From Brachypterus glaber (taxonomy: Eukaryota; Arthropoda; Insecta; Coleoptera; Kateretidae), in contig OY294047.1 of the NCBI GenBank assembly GCA_958510825.1, positions 43,112,006-43,176,005 of the forward strand: a stretch of DNA of 64,000 bases. Reading direction: 5' to 3'. Positions 21,945-32,505 of the stretch are shown one piece after another. Under the pieces are notes generated by a model. It saw only the letters and a list, made by a program, of their open reading frames with translations. It was not told the origin of the DNA and did no database searches. Position 1 is the first letter of the stretch. Every line of letters begins with the position of its first letter. The position numbers and the translations under genes are program-made.

Positions 21945-22465
21945 AGTATATTAAAGTATTAGTTTCATAACATACGTTTTTAGCGCACGAGTACAAGTTT
22001 AGAAAACGAGCCGCTTGCGGCGAGTTTTCTAAAGTACTAGTGAGTTAAAAACGTATTATGAAACGAGTGCTTTATACAATATTTTCTATTTTGCTCTAAA
22101 ATTTAAAAAAACTTACATTTAAATTGATGACTGGGATTTTTGTTTTGGATTGGCATTACAGTTTACACCATGTTTAAAACTCTAAGAACAAATGACATTT
22201 TGATATATTTTATAGTCATCTCTTCTTTTTTTTACTACCAATAACCAAGCCACAATTTTAACATGGTAAAAATAACCTAAACACAAAATTTTGTAGAAAA
22301 TTCAACTTTAAAGCGACATTGACATTTGCACGGAAAATGTCAAGCGATAGGTTAGGTATGTTGCCAACCAAAAAGAACAAAAAGTACAGACCTCTTATGG
22401 GCCTATAAGAACACGCAAAATGCGTGTGATTATGAGCTTATGAGTCGCAAAATAGAAAAAAATCG
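21945..22465 (-). mobile_element. Hairpin-ended ~500-bp repeat family, copy C (inverted)
   Basis: This copy is in reverse orientation to copies A, B and D. It starts (plus strand) TAGTTTCATAACATACGTTT, contains the intact stem AACGAGCCGCTTGCGGCGAG, and ends ATGAGTCGCAAAATAGAAAA. The donor-like string is present as its complement, AAAACTTACATTTAAA. Together with B it forms inverted copies ~870 bases apart. Confidence 0.85.
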
Positions 22466-22625
22466 TTTAGTTATCGAAAAGCTTAAGGTTTTTTATGTCA
22501 AAAGTCATAAAAAAACTAGGAAGTCTGTTTACAAATATTTTGTGATGGTTCTATCCAAGATAAAGTCATCTTATGTTATTAGTTTGTTATAGAATGCAGT
22601 CTCATCGGCTATGCCGCTTACTGTT

Positions 22626-22628
22626 GTA

Positions 22629-22661
<33 letters not shown>
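22626..22661. repeat. (AAT)n microsatellite
   Basis: About twelve AAT units without interruption follow TTGTAAATAATAAT. Such runs often mark LINE 3' tails, but no LINE coding sequence is adjacent. Confidence 0.9.
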
Positions 22662-22709
22662 CTTGCCTCTATCTAATGCTTGCTATACTTATTTCATTTT
22701 TCTTTAATG

Positions 22710-22745
22710 GCACTGAAGAGGGCCAGCAGCTCAAAACTGCAGACT
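22710..22745 (+). ncRNA. Very degenerate hammerhead-like motif
   Basis: CTGAAGA at 22713-22719 is followed by GGGC-CAGCA-GCTC (4-bp stem with one G-U pair) and AAAAC instead of GAAAC. The conserved G12 is lost and no stem III is apparent, so it could not be active. It may be a relic or chance. Confidence 0.2.
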
Positions 22746-22849
22746 ACCAATATCACTGTACGATGATTAGAAAATAGATTGATGGAATATTTAAATAATA
22801 TTTTTTTAAGTTTGTTTAAAATAAAAAAAAATTGTTCCTTGATATTAAT

Positions 22850-22880
22850 GTATTTTTTCTTTTGTTTTAGGTAAGAATCA
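22850..22880 (+). promoter_or_regulatory. Candidate recursive splice (ratchet) site 1
   Basis: TATTTTTTCTTTTGTTTTAG is directly followed by GTAAGAATC (junction 22870|22871), so a pyrimidine-rich acceptor is fused to a donor. This arrangement is known from zero-length recursive splice sites in long insect introns. Two similar sites lie on the same strand at 44699 and 57479. It could be chance in T-rich DNA. Confidence 0.35.
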
Positions 22881-23137
22881 CCTTAAATTATATTTTGACC
22901 TATTTATTGGTAAGTAAGATAATTGTATACAGTCTGTATATGTTTGTCTGTCTGTTTATGTACAACTACCGTTTGTTTATAACCAATACCACGGATATGT
23001 GGCAACAACGTAAGCAATCAAAAGAGTCACGTGTATATCTAAAAACATTGGGATAACTATACCATAGCGCTTTTAAAGAAATGTAGGTATTTAGATTGCC
23101 ATCAATTTGTTAAAATGTTTATGTTTATGTTTATTTT

Positions 23138-23380
23138 TAACCTCGTACTATTCTACTTAATTAAGCATCCCCTAAGTCCAGGACTTGTGTGGGCTAGTAG
23201 TAGAGGGAACCACCGGTTTTAATTGACTTTCGAACCAATATATCTAGGGAGTACGCCTTCGCCAAATTTCAATTATTAATTAACTGAAAAAGGCAATCGG
23301 CGCCAGTGAGGTTTGAACTCACGATCATTAGCTCAGTGTCAATGCTATATCGATGCCTTAGACCGCTGAGCTAATCTCCC
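23138..23380 (-). mobile_element. tRNA-headed SINE, copy 1
   Basis: Read on the minus strand: the head GGGAGATTAGCTCAGCGGTC contains the A box TTAGCTCAGCGG, and GTGAGTTCAAACCTCAC carries the B box and a perfect T stem. TGGCGCCGATTGCCTTTTTC then starts the body, which ends TAGTACGAGGTTAA followed by AAATAAACATAAACATAAAC as tail. A box, B box and body order mark a Pol III SINE. The acceptor stem does not pair, so it is not a functional tRNA gene. Confidence 0.9.
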
Positions 23381-24343
23381 ATAAAAAGTTATAGCAATTG
23401 AACGTGGATACACAAAACTAATAGTTCCACGTTTATTTGCAATAACTTTTTTACAAATTACTTAAAATTCATAATGAGATTACCTGTATTGTTCGAGAAA
23501 GCACCCTTTTTATAACCTAACTCATTAACAAATTATTTAGTTTTTGGCACTCTTCGTATATTCCCTTAAAAAACGCTATGAACTACGCAATCCTGATCGT
23601 TTCGGGCATTAAGAAGTAATAAAATGTTTCTTATTTAGCGTTGACAGCTAGCAGTCTATAAAATGGATAAATAGACAAAAAATAAATAAAAAGGTTTGAT
23701 CATCATTATATCAGTTCCAGTCTGAAATCGTTTTAGCTTCATTTATATCAATTTAACTTGCAAGTCTTAAGTGCTTATGATTTCAAAAAATTAATGGTTA
23801 TATCCTGCTGGTTTTAATGTACTAGCACACTCCTTAGTTCCAATTTATTTTTTTGATTTGTTTATCCTGTAATAATATAACTTGCACTTTGGACCATCCA
23901 AATTGATGAAAATGAGTAATACATTTTTTTTTCTACTACCTAATTAAGTGCTAGCTTACATATTATCTACTCTTGTCAAGGCTTGTTTACGTTGACAACC
24001 AATAAAATCAGTGAACTCATTTATTATTGACCGTTGTTAAGCATTGTTTATTGACGATGGTCAATAATGAAAAAATTTAAGACAACTGCTAACTTTTGTT
24101 CAACTTACTTGTCAAACTGACAGCTATGTCAAAATAGTGTTTAAACTACATTAGTAACTAATATTTGGAGTTACTACCTTTAGGTAGTAGAAAAAATGAT
24201 ATATGCACCACGTATGCGAACTGTCTTAAGTGTTCTCGGCTGATTTTTTTCCTCGACTCCGTCTCAGCAAAAAAACTTCAATCTCGAACACTAAAGGGAT
24301 GTCACACAACACACACACGCATACACACATGTTACATGTTTGT
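23381..24343. other. AT-rich spacer, nothing recognised
   Basis: No gene is seen. A TGACAG-rich stretch near 24110-24140 (CTGTCAAACTGACAGC-like) resembles leader sequences of other repeats in the window. A 61-codon open frame at 24165-24347 has no family features. Confidence 0.35.
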
Positions 24344-24591
24344 TTAACCTCGTACTATTCTACTTAATTAAGCATCCCCTAAGTCCAGGACTTGTGTGGG
24401 CTAGTAGTAGAGGGAACCACCGGCTTATACTGACTTTCGAACCAGTTTCTAGGGAGTGTCCGTTTCACTTATCGCCTTCGCCAAATTTCAATTATTAATT
24501 AACTGAAAAAGGCAAATCGGCGCCAGTGAGAATCGAACTCACGATAGTAGACTTGCTATGCATACGCGCTAGCCACTACGCTATGCCTCCC
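24344..24591 (-). mobile_element. tRNA-headed SINE, copy 2, with a different head
   Basis: The body is the same as in copy 1 (CCTCTACTACTAGCCCACAC, 'ggggatgcttaattaagtag', TACGAGGTTAA). The head is different: GGGAGGCATAGCGTAGTGGC with A box TAGCGTAGTGG, then GTGAGTTCGATTCTCAC as B box and T stem. The tail is AACAAACATGTAAC. Head and body join at CTGGCGCCG in all three copies. Confidence 0.9.
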
Positions 24592-24845
24592 ACCCATGTA
24601 AGTGGTTTATGCTTTCCTTCCTGTCATTTGTTTGGACTTTCCACATGTGGCCTGTTACTATGAACAAGTTACATATTATTATTATTATTATTATTTACAA
24701 GTGGCGGCTCTACCTGGTTTAAGGTTTAAATGAGATAATTTCTATCTTATATGACTAAACCGTATTCAGTGAACATCCACTGAAATGACAAAAGTTTTTG
24801 ATTATAAATAGCTTCCTAACTTGCTTTATGTTTTTAATTTGTCTA

Positions 24846-25078
24846 CACACAGAAAACAAATGCGTTTTTTAAGGATTAAACATATCCCTACAACTTAAAT
24901 TATGGTAATTTAAAAATACTTTATCTTAAGTATTTCATAGTTGAAATTGAGACGTTATTTCTTGAATAGTAAATTAATTATACTTAAAACTTAAACACTG
25001 AAATTATTTACAAACAAGGCTGGATTTCGACACAAATCCTCGATTTTCCAATTAAATTCTTGAATATTTCTCTCTGTG
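24846..25078. mobile_element. Small TA-flanked MITE
   Basis: CACACAGAAAACAAA on the left and TTTCTCTCTGTG on the right, each next to TA (24844-24845, 25079-25080). The TIR resembles CACTCAGAAAAATC of the MITE at 54486. The interior is AT-rich and non-coding. Confidence 0.55.
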
Positions 25079-25544
25079 TAGGTGCTTCTTTCTCGTGGAC
25101 TAACCAGATTTATCTACAACGGACTGTCTTGCATATACTTGTATAAAACGGAACATTTTCATGCTTTGTCATTGGCCAATTTCATAGATGAATTACCATT
25201 AATTTTCTCGTGAAAGAGTCTTATAAAATTAAAAAGGGCTCGGAAGAACAAGGGGCATAAGCCAAATTTTCAAATCTTTATACGAACTTGCTCCTAGATC
25301 GTCGCAAATCCTTAACACCTATTGTTGAATAATAACGAAAGATGGCCCCAATAGTTCTTGTTTCCCAATTAACATTTTTATTTACAGTCAAAAAAAGCAC
25401 TATCCACAAAAATTTGAATATGCGACAGGATTATGTTCCTTGTCTTTTTGATTCAGATGATACTGTTATGTTAAATTAAGAAAATCATTCATAAAACTCA
25501 TAAGCCACAATATTTTTATAGATTTGTTAGTAAAGTTATAATAG

Positions 25545-25665
25545 TATTTTGGCGCACGGGTTCATGTTTGGAAAACGATCCGTGAAGCGGGGAGTTTTCC
25601 AATGGAAGAGTGCGCTAAATGTCTTATGGAAAGAGTTCTTTATACTATTTTATCTATTTGCGCGT
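25545..25665 (-). mobile_element. Fragment of the ~500-bp hairpin repeat family
   Basis: TTTTGGCGCACGGGTTCATG, the stem GAAAACGATCCGTGAAGCGG with GGGAGTTTTCCA, then GTGCGCTAAATGTCTTATGG and ATACTATTTTATCTATTTGC. Gene order matches the 3' hairpin of copy C, diverged. Only this terminal module is present. Confidence 0.65.
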
Positions 25666-26062
25666 TTTATTTTGCTTACAAATGATTTTAGTTTTGAAAT
25701 TTGAATATGACTAGAAATTTGCCACAATTTTAATGTTGATTTCCTAGCAAAGTGCTCATCTGATTTTCATTATTTTTTTTAAGTTAACTCTTTAGTAACG
25801 ATGCTATGGTAAATTTATTCTGATTTCAATTTCAGAATATACAGGGTGAAAAAGTAAGAAGTTTTTTTTCCCAAATTTGTGACACCCTGCGGGGTGAATC
25901 AGCAATAACAGCAATTTTGCGCACGCTTTACCCAAAGCGTTGTCTTTAAAATAGTGTATTTTCGTTAATAACAGAGATAATATCGTGAATAAAAAAACAA
26001 AATTTTTATAAAAGATAGGACTACAGTATGATTTCAATTAACATCAGCTGTTATTGCTATTA

Positions 26063-26297
26063 GGGAACGTTCAAGTATTACGTAACGCAAATTGTACCAA
26101 AATTCATACACTTCATACCCCGTTTCTCGCGTTATTATAGATTATAGAGGTTTCATATTTTGGCTACCCTTCTAATAGGGGGTGTTAGGGGGATAGCCAA
26201 AATATGAAATCTCTACAGCCTTAAATAAGGCGAGAACCGGGGTATGAAGTGTATGAATTTTGGTACAATTTGCGATACGTAATACTTGAACGTTCCC
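26063..26297. mobile_element. PIF/Harbinger-like MITE, intact, TTA target duplication
   Basis: GGGAACGTTCAAGTATTACG at the left and CGTAATACTTGAACGTTCCC at the right, flanked by TTA at 26060-26062 and 26298-26300. The arms extend ~100 bases with few mismatches, through 'tacaccaaaattcataca'-type sequence and CATACCCCG. Length is 235 bp. Single ends of related elements are at 28401 and 47474. Not coding. Confidence 0.9.
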
Positions 26298-26589
26298 TTA
26301 TGAAACGTAAACAGATAAAGTTATAAAACCGAATTAAATCAGGAAATTAAGGATTTCAATAAAACTTTTAAGGTCGATTTTCTTAAAACAAGATAAATGT
26401 GGTCATGTCCCTTGGTCCCCCGAGCTATTCAATTATACTGCGGTTGAATTATCGTAAACGGACAGTTGAATAAAACACGAATTAAACAAATTGAAAAATT
26501 ATACCTCTTTAAGTGTCTAAAATATTTACTTTCTACGTTTAGAAAAAATTAAGAAATTCTTGATCCTTACTCATATTGGAGTTGATTTA

Positions 26590-27216
26590 AATAAATCATA
26601 GAAAAAATGTTATCTCTCCAAAATATAAATTTATTGTCTATTAAACAAACATTACAGCGACAATTGTTTCGACTTTTTTAACATAAAGTCATTTTCAATC
26701 TACAAATAATGAAAAATTAGGTTGAAAATGGTACAATTCCTTTTAGAAAAACTTACTTTTTAAATTTATAAACAAAATAACTTGAGTACACATTATTAGA
26801 AATGTCATACTGACCTTAACTCTATTATTTTTATAAAATCTTAAAAATTTAAACAAAAAGAAAACTACAATAAGTTAAAATAAAATAAATTAATGAAATC
26901 TAAAATTTTAAATTGAATAAAAATCTGGGACATCTATCATAAAATAATCCAAACTATACTTCAAACAGACTAAAGGAATTATCTTTAAATTGCAAAAAAG
27001 GTAGATAAATATAAAAAAGGAAAAAGATTAATTTATATTTAACTTGTTAATTGGAATAAAATTGAAGAGGTGGCAGCAAATTCACATCAAAAACTCAAAA
27101 ACAAACCAAAAAGGGAACAAAATTTTTGGAAAACTTTTTAAACAAAAATATTTACTCCAAAGATTAATGCTCTGTAAGGGGACAGGCAACAATCTCCGGT
27201 CTGACGTTTAAAACAT
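26590..27216 (-). pseudogene. Penelope-like element 3' end (C-terminal codons plus 3' region)
   Basis: On the minus strand the first ~45 bases repeat the last codons of the GIY-YIG protein on the other strand (…NVRPEIVACPLTEH stop at ~27170). ~550 bases of AT-rich 3' region follow, then a decayed hammerhead-like motif and AATAAATTTATATTTTGG near 26620. It is arranged head-to-head with the copy at 27221. Penelope-like elements commonly occur as such partial inverted copies. Confidence 0.75.
26666..26706 (-). ncRNA. Decayed hammerhead-like motif at the PLE 3' end
   Basis: Minus strand: TTGAAAA (CTGANGA expected), then GACTTT...AAAGTC as stem II, GAA, and ACAATTGT as a 4-bp self-complementary stem III followed by C (GUC triplet). 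The 3' half of the core is intact, but C3 and G8 are changed, which would abolish cleavage. Position at the end of a PLE fits the known association of hammerheads with PLE terminal repeats. Confidence 0.5.
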
Positions 27217-27220
27217 TATT

Positions 27221-27670
27221 GTTTCAGCCCCCTCTAACCTCAACCTCCTATTATCCCATAAAAAGCACAAAATTAATCCTTTGGAAAGGAGCGGCGTTTA
27301 TAAACTGACCTGTTCCTGTGATAGCTTTTACATAGGCCGTAGTTATCGTAAAATCTGTATAAGAACCAACGAACACTTTCGTTTACTACGTGCAAATAAT
27401 GTTGATCTAGCAGGTCTTAACTATAAGTCCAACTTTGCCAACCATGTGTTGTGCAACAACCATGACTATGAAAATGAAGTAAGCGTTTTGCATATTTCGA
27501 GGAACGATAGAGTTACAGATCTGCTAGAACAATTTGCCATTTTGTACAACAAAAAGTTTCATAGGGATAGGTTAGTTAATGAACAAATAGATTTTTTGAA
27601 CATTTATGTTTACAATAATGTTTTAAACGTTAGACCGGAGATTGTTGCCTGTCCCCTTACAGAGCATTAA
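27221..27670 (+). pseudogene. Penelope-like element protein, GIY-YIG endonuclease C-terminus
   Basis: An open frame of 149 codons ends with TAA at 27668-27670 and has no genuine start: the frame is open back to the inverted junction at ~27220, and the first TTG is at 27281. After INPLE comes SGVYKLTCSCDSFYIGRS, the GVY...YIG pair of a GIY-YIG nuclease with the C-x-C typical of Penelope-like elements. RKICIRTNEHF follows, with the conserved R and the EH. The reverse transcriptase that should precede is missing. Downstream sequence to 27713 repeats the inverted copy. It would nick target DNA in an intact element; here it is a relic. Confidence 0.85.
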
Positions 27671-27713
27671 TCTTTGGAGTAAATATTTTTGTTTAAAAAC
27701 TTTTCCAAAAATA

Positions 27714-27885
27714 TAGTATTTTTTTCACTCCCAAAAAGCTTATAAATTTAAAATATCACGCTAGCCGTTCGCGGCCATTAAAAAAAAAAACAAATGAATA
27801 ACTTGACATTTCTGGCAGAAATTTTCTGGTGAAAATTATTAAGTTAGAATGTGTTTCCGTGTTAAGTGTGATAAAATATATAAAA
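27714..27885. other. Short leader-like spacer
   Basis: Sequence between the PLE and the small ORF at 27886. It contains GCTAGCCGTTCGCGGCC near 27765 and an AT-rich run; nothing else is recognised. Confidence 0.3.
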
Positions 27886-28014
27886 ATGGAAAGTGAAATG
27901 CAAAGTGATGATTCTGGTACTCCCCCAGAAATAAGGGGACAGGCGAAAACTGTGAGGGAGAATCTATTGCCTCAAAAATCAATATATGGGGGTTGTACCT
28001 CTAGTAATCTATGA
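27886..28014 (+). pseudogene. Transposon protein N-terminus, tyrosine-recombinase type (tentative)
   Basis: ATG at 27886 opens 42 codons rich in acidic and polar residues: MESEMQSDDSGTPPE, then IRGQAKTVRENLLPQKS, then 12 unrelated residues and TGA. The ENLLPxKS string resembles the N-terminal start of the core-binding region in insect Crypton-like tyrosine-recombinase transposon proteins, where a YxxxY..F..W helix should follow. That helix is missing, so the gene is cut just after LLPQKS. The resemblance is from memory and needs a profile search. Confidence 0.35.
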
Positions 28015-28400
28015 TCCTTACGGTAATATATGGGTTGTATAATCTATGGTTGAATATGATGGACCAACGATTTTCACTTTTGGAAGTGTTTTTTGTAAAA
28101 CATGTTTTATAGGTACTAATTTAGTTAATATTTTTTAATTTATCATGAAATAAATAAAGTGAAACGTCAGATGCGAAAACAGCTGAATAAAAATTCATTA
28201 TTAACCATGGTGCAATTTCATTATTTTTAGAACCTCTGACGTCATAGGTAGAGAAATAATATTTCTACCAATGAAAAGAACCGTAATAAAGATGTGCTTT
28301 TAGGCTGGTGGTGAAAAAAGAATGTTTTATAATATTTTTTCTATTTGCGTTGTATTTTGTAAAACCAGTTTGCGTGTTTTTTATATATTAAGGGACCATA

Positions 28401-28475
28401 GGGAACGTTCAGGTATTACGTAACGAAAATTTTGATCATTTTGGACCCCCCCCCTGTAACGCTATTTTTCTATAC
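28401..28475 (+). mobile_element. Left end of the GGGAACGTTC MITE family
   Basis: GGGAACGTTCAGGTATTACG then TAACG matches the TIR of the intact MITE at 26063, followed by 'attttgatcattttggac' and a run of C. 47474-47520 carries the same variant. No right end is seen nearby. Confidence 0.7.
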
Positions 28476-28780
28476 CATTAACACTTCAAAATGAAGTTTT
28501 CTGACCGAAAAAAAAACTATTTCTTAGCATTTTACTTTTCTGCTCGTTTCCATGACAGCAAGCCCAAAATTGAATTTTTGCGCGCTAGAGTGTAGGCAAC
28601 CGGCAAGTCAATCGTAAAACAGCAGTCAATTTGACAGTATCAAGTATATGCTACGAGATTTTGTGTAACACAACTTGTGTTCTGCCATTTTTTTAAATAT
28701 AAAATTATTATTTATCTTTAATCAAATCTCAATTTCGTGTGCTAAATATTTATATGTTAAATATTTGTTGTTAAGGAATT

Positions 28781-28837
28781 ATGGAGAGTTCTAAACCACC
28801 AGATTTGCAAAAAATTGTAACTGCTGCGACCTTGTAA
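28781..28837 (+). pseudogene. Possible first exon of a transposon gene
   Basis: ATG at 28781 encodes MESSKPPDLQKIVTAATL and then TAA, but the stop lies inside CTT|GTAAGG, a plausible splice donor (exon end 28833). The peptide resembles starts of the same kind of transposon protein as at 27886, and a TGACAG-containing leader precedes it. No second exon was found. Could be chance. Confidence 0.25.
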
Positions 28838-30496
28838 GGTTATAAATGTTACTGCCTGAAAATTTATTTATTTTAGATCGTAGAAAAAACGTTGTTTGTA
28901 TTACGAGCGCAAAATGTGATTTCAGTTATTTTGCGCTCTTAATACAAAAATAACTATTTTATCTATGCAAATAGGTAGTTTTTACCCGGTAAAATTTACC
29001 GCGCTTTTGATATGATTAATAAAACTTGCATTGTATCAATGAATTTGCCCTTTCACCTTCAAATTATTATTTTAAATGCTTTTAATAAATGCTTTTAATA
29101 TATGTAGGTAGAAAAAATGTGCATTCCATAGGCAGCCATTGAAGTGAACTGATATTTATCTAACACATAGTGCAATATTTTTTCCAAACCGGTAAAGTTT
29201 CTAACGGAAAAGTGCTTAATGTTAAACCGTTTTGTTTTAAATGCAGCGATTAATCAGGAAAAATGGCATTATAGTAAAGGTTAGTGCACATTACATATTT
29301 GTAAATAACTGGGTACCTACATAAGGATTATTTCTCTTGAAATAAGATTCTCACTATTAATATAATTATATTTAAGCCCGTGCAGTTTTCAATTGTGGCG
29401 CCCTCGCCATTTTGATAAATTGTTATTTTAATTTTTTTTGTTCTACAGGCTTTCCTTGAAAAAAATTTGGTGTTTCAGACTTCTATCATCAGTAGACCCA
29501 GGTTTCTGACGTTTATTCTAAGTTTCAGGTTTCCAACTGTTTGGGAAGTATGAAGAAAACTTTTAGAAGGACAGACAGACACCTCATTGATTATACAGAT
29601 TGACTATTGAATTTTCTTGACTTACCTAGCTACTGACAATATTTTAAAAACAACTAGAAAATATTTTTATCGGCACAGGTGATAGGGATTTGAATTAATT
29701 GTATAATAAATACAATAGAGAGCTAAACCTTAATCGTTATAATAACAAATAAAATTTGCAATTTTTCCAGTATTTTTGATAAAAATTCCAGGAGCTCCAG
29801 GTTCACTTTTATTCCCCCGCTTTTTCCTGACTTGTATGATTTTCCTAACTAGTGGAAACCCTATAAAAGGGTGCAGTCAAATTTTTTTGAAACGGGAACA
29901 GAGTTCTTCTGAGAATTGAATCATTTTAGTTTCAAATATTTACTTTTTCATGGAGTTAATCCTAATTTTAGATAGTCCTGGCTAGACCTTTTTCATGTGA
30001 CTCTTAGGTTGAGAGAGGCCTACATTATAGAGCAACAAAAATCAATAATAACTACGTAGTGACGTCATAGACACTAAAACAAGACAGTCATAAAATGAGC
30101 AATTCATTTACATATATTTATTTTTGATCAACTTTTTTTCTCTAGATTCAAATGACAGCAGGGTAATTAAACCAATTTAGACCAAACAAATATTTATCCT
30201 TTAAAACCCCTCTTTGGATAAAGATCTAAATCCATAAGGATTTACCACTTTATTTTTGCACAAAGCTTTGGATTGTGAGATATTTCAGTAACCGGTTAAC
30301 CACTGATTTTATGTGAAAGTTTTAGAATGAACAAATAAAGCAATTAAAGAAAACTTTTTCTTGAAAAGGATCATGATGAAAACCTGCATTTAAAAAGCGA
30401 TTGTAGTCTCTTTTGTTATACATGTAAAAATAGATAATGCCTCTCAGTAAATTGACTTTTTTACTTTTTTTTAAAGAGTAAAGGAAAAGGATGACA
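28838..30496. other. AT-rich spacer, nothing recognised
   Basis: No gene, clear TIR pair or tandem repeat is seen. 'ttttcctgacttgtatgatt' and similar strings near 29780-29850 look like decayed repeats without a partner in the window. A 63-codon minus frame at 30322-30510 has no family features. Confidence 0.4.
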
Positions 30497-30499
30497 TTA

Positions 30500-30570
30500 C
30501 ACAGGCTCACAAAAATACCAAAATTTGGTCAATATGATAGTTTCCTGACGACAAGGACCGTGAAAAGTAG
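30500..30570 (+). mobile_element. One end of the CACAGGCTCAC PIF-like family
   Basis: TTA then CACAGGCTCACAAAAA, TCAATATGATAGTTTCCTGA and CCGTGAAAAG follow the same order as the right end of the MITE at 789-1610 read inwards (CACAGGCTCAC, CCAATATGATATTCCTG, CCGGTGAAAA). The other end is not found. Confidence 0.6.
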
Positions 30571-31715
30571 TTCTACAGTGCTATCTCTTTCTAACAGTTT
30601 AGCCAACGTAAAAAAGACAAAGTAAACAGAGTAGCCAATATAAGCAATAAAAACTATTTATTTTAACCCTAATTTAATGTTGTATTATTCAGTTAAACAT
30701 ATTAGGTAATAATATGTATTCAGTACTAAAATTGTTGCACTCATATTACATTCAAACTGTTTATTAAAAAAGCTATCTGTTCAAAAAGGCTAGAACTTTT
30801 GTTTTGTATAGTCCTGACATCTGTTTGCTGGAAGGTGAACTTTTAGCATTGAATTTTACCTAGAACAGTTTGGGGAAGTTTTCAATAATGGACTTGTCCG
30901 GAAAAGTGTCCCATTAGTCTTAACCAGACTATATTTTTTTTACGTATTTTTGAGCGCTGAAACAGACTGGGCCCATAAGGTTTTCAATAAAAACTGAAAA
31001 ACTGCCACTTTTTCGTAAGACCGGTGATTATCGACATCAAAATGCTCTAACATCTAATTATTACCGTAACGAAGAAGGTAGTGGGGGGAAGGGGGAGAGA
31101 AGGTCGAAAATTACAACTTTTTTTTAGTCTTACACGAAAATTACAACTTTTATCCCCTCGAGAAAAAGAAGTTTTCTAATTTTTTTAAAAATATGCATTT
31201 TTTGGATAATAAAAATAATTAAAAAAAAGGATATTTTTTTTTCATTTTTCGTTTATTTTAAAATTGACTCGCTATGCAATAACAGCGTCGACTTGGCAGT
31301 ACAGTTAGTGAAATATAGTTTACAGTTTCTATTTACTTTAAAAACTACTTTTTAAAATTTTAATTTTGGCGAGCCCCCGATAAATTAATACTTCGATCCG
31401 ACCACTAGTATTATAACCGAATTTTATTTTTGTGGGTCGGTGTTATCTATTTCTATTCATTGTAGAATGGATAGAATACAGACGTTTAAAGAAATCCAGA
31501 AGGGATTCTTTGACATGAAGTTTAGTGACATAAATCCCACCATTTACAGATTTTCCATTTTATTTGATATATTTCCACTTTATTTTAATGATTTTTTCTT
31601 TATTTTTACTCTAAGAAACAGTGTCTCCAGTGTAAAACCTGAAATACCTGGAATTTAACTAGTCAGGGAAAAGTCAAGAATTTTTACTGTAATAATTTGT
31701 TTTTTTTTGTACCGC
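30571..31715. other. AT-rich spacer, nothing recognised
   Basis: A short purine tract (GTAGTGGGGGGAAGGGGGAG) lies at about 31079. The string 'tttagtcttacacgaaaatt' follows a doubled 'gaaaattacaacttttt' segment (31109 and 31136). No gene is supported; a 73-codon frame at 31440-31658 has no family features. Confidence 0.4.
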
Positions 31716-31772
31716 AAAATTTATCCCTCGAGGGATAAATTTCGCAAGTTACGAGGTCCCTCGTTACTTGCA
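31716..31772. repeat. Two adjacent hairpins
   Basis: The first is AAATTTATCCCTCGAGGGAT then AAATTT, a perfect palindrome. The second follows directly: GCAAGTTACGAGG-T-CCCTCGTTACTTGC with short bulges. Such paired hairpins resemble the ends of the ~500-bp repeat family. Confidence 0.8.
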
Positions 31773-31966
31773 AAACCTGTAACAATTGTACGAAAATGTA
31801 ACACAAGTATAATAATGAAAATTTTAATTTTTAATTTAATAAACTTAATTTTTAATAAGGGTACTTCTATGAAAATCGGGTAATTTTTCAGATGAATTTG
31901 AGTCACATGGTTTTTATTTTTAAGTATGTTCTTTCATAACATTTTTAATGGAAAACGGGTTGGTTA

Positions 31967-32505
31967 TAACGTATTTTTTCTATTTTGCGACTCTTATAAG
32001 CTCATAATCACACGCATTTTGCGTGTTCTTATAGGCCCATAAGAGGTCTCTACTTTTTTTTCTTTTGGGTTGGCAACAGACAAAAGTCTATCTCTTGACG
32101 TTTGCCGTGCAATTGTGAACGTAGGTTTAAAGTTTAATTTTTTACAAAATTTTGTGTTTAGGTTATATTTTACCGTGTTAAAATTGTAGCTTGGTTACTT
32201 GCAGTGGAAAAGAGAAGAAATGACTATAAAATATATCAAAATAATACTCGTTCTTAGAATTTTAAACATGGCGAAAACTGTAATGCCAATTCGAAACAAA
32301 AATCCCGAAATCAGTCATCAATTTAAATGTAAGTTTTTTAAAATTTTAGAGCAAAATAGAAAAAATTGTATAAAGCACTCGTTTCATAACACGTTTTTAG
32401 CGCACTAGTACTTTAGAAAACTCACTGCAAGCTGCTCGTTTTCTAAACTTTTACTCGTACTCGTGCGCTAAAAACGTATGTTATGAAACTATTTAATATA
32501 CTATA
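31967..32505 (+). mobile_element. Hairpin-ended ~500-bp repeat family, copy D
   Basis: It starts TTTTTTCTATTTTGCGACTC and ends CGTATGTTATGAAACTA. This copy keeps the longest open frame: ATG at 32220 through MAKTVMPIRNKNPEISHQFK to the conserved TTTAAATGTAAGTTTTTT, where GTAAGT would be a donor. In copies A and B the frame is broken. The 3' hairpin stem is partly mismatched. Confidence 0.85.

Larger units (their letters stand above)
25235..26426. mobile_element. TIR element of ~1.2 kb, non-coding
   Basis: GGGCTCGGAAGAACAAGGGG then CATAAGCCA at 25235 is matched by the complement of GCTCGGGGGACCAAGGGACA at 26405-26425. A lone end of the same family is at 19770. The interior contains a clean later insertion (26063-26297) and a fragment of the ~500-bp hairpin repeat (25545-25665). 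A 78-codon minus-strand frame (25804-26037) is not recognised. Target duplication is not clear. Confidence 0.6.

Noticed and set aside
23271..23380. Functional tRNA gene
   Set aside because: A and B boxes and T stem are present but the acceptor stem does not pair and the body continues as in two other copies; it is a SINE.
24513..24591. Functional tRNA gene
   Set aside because: Same reasoning; head of SINE copy 2.
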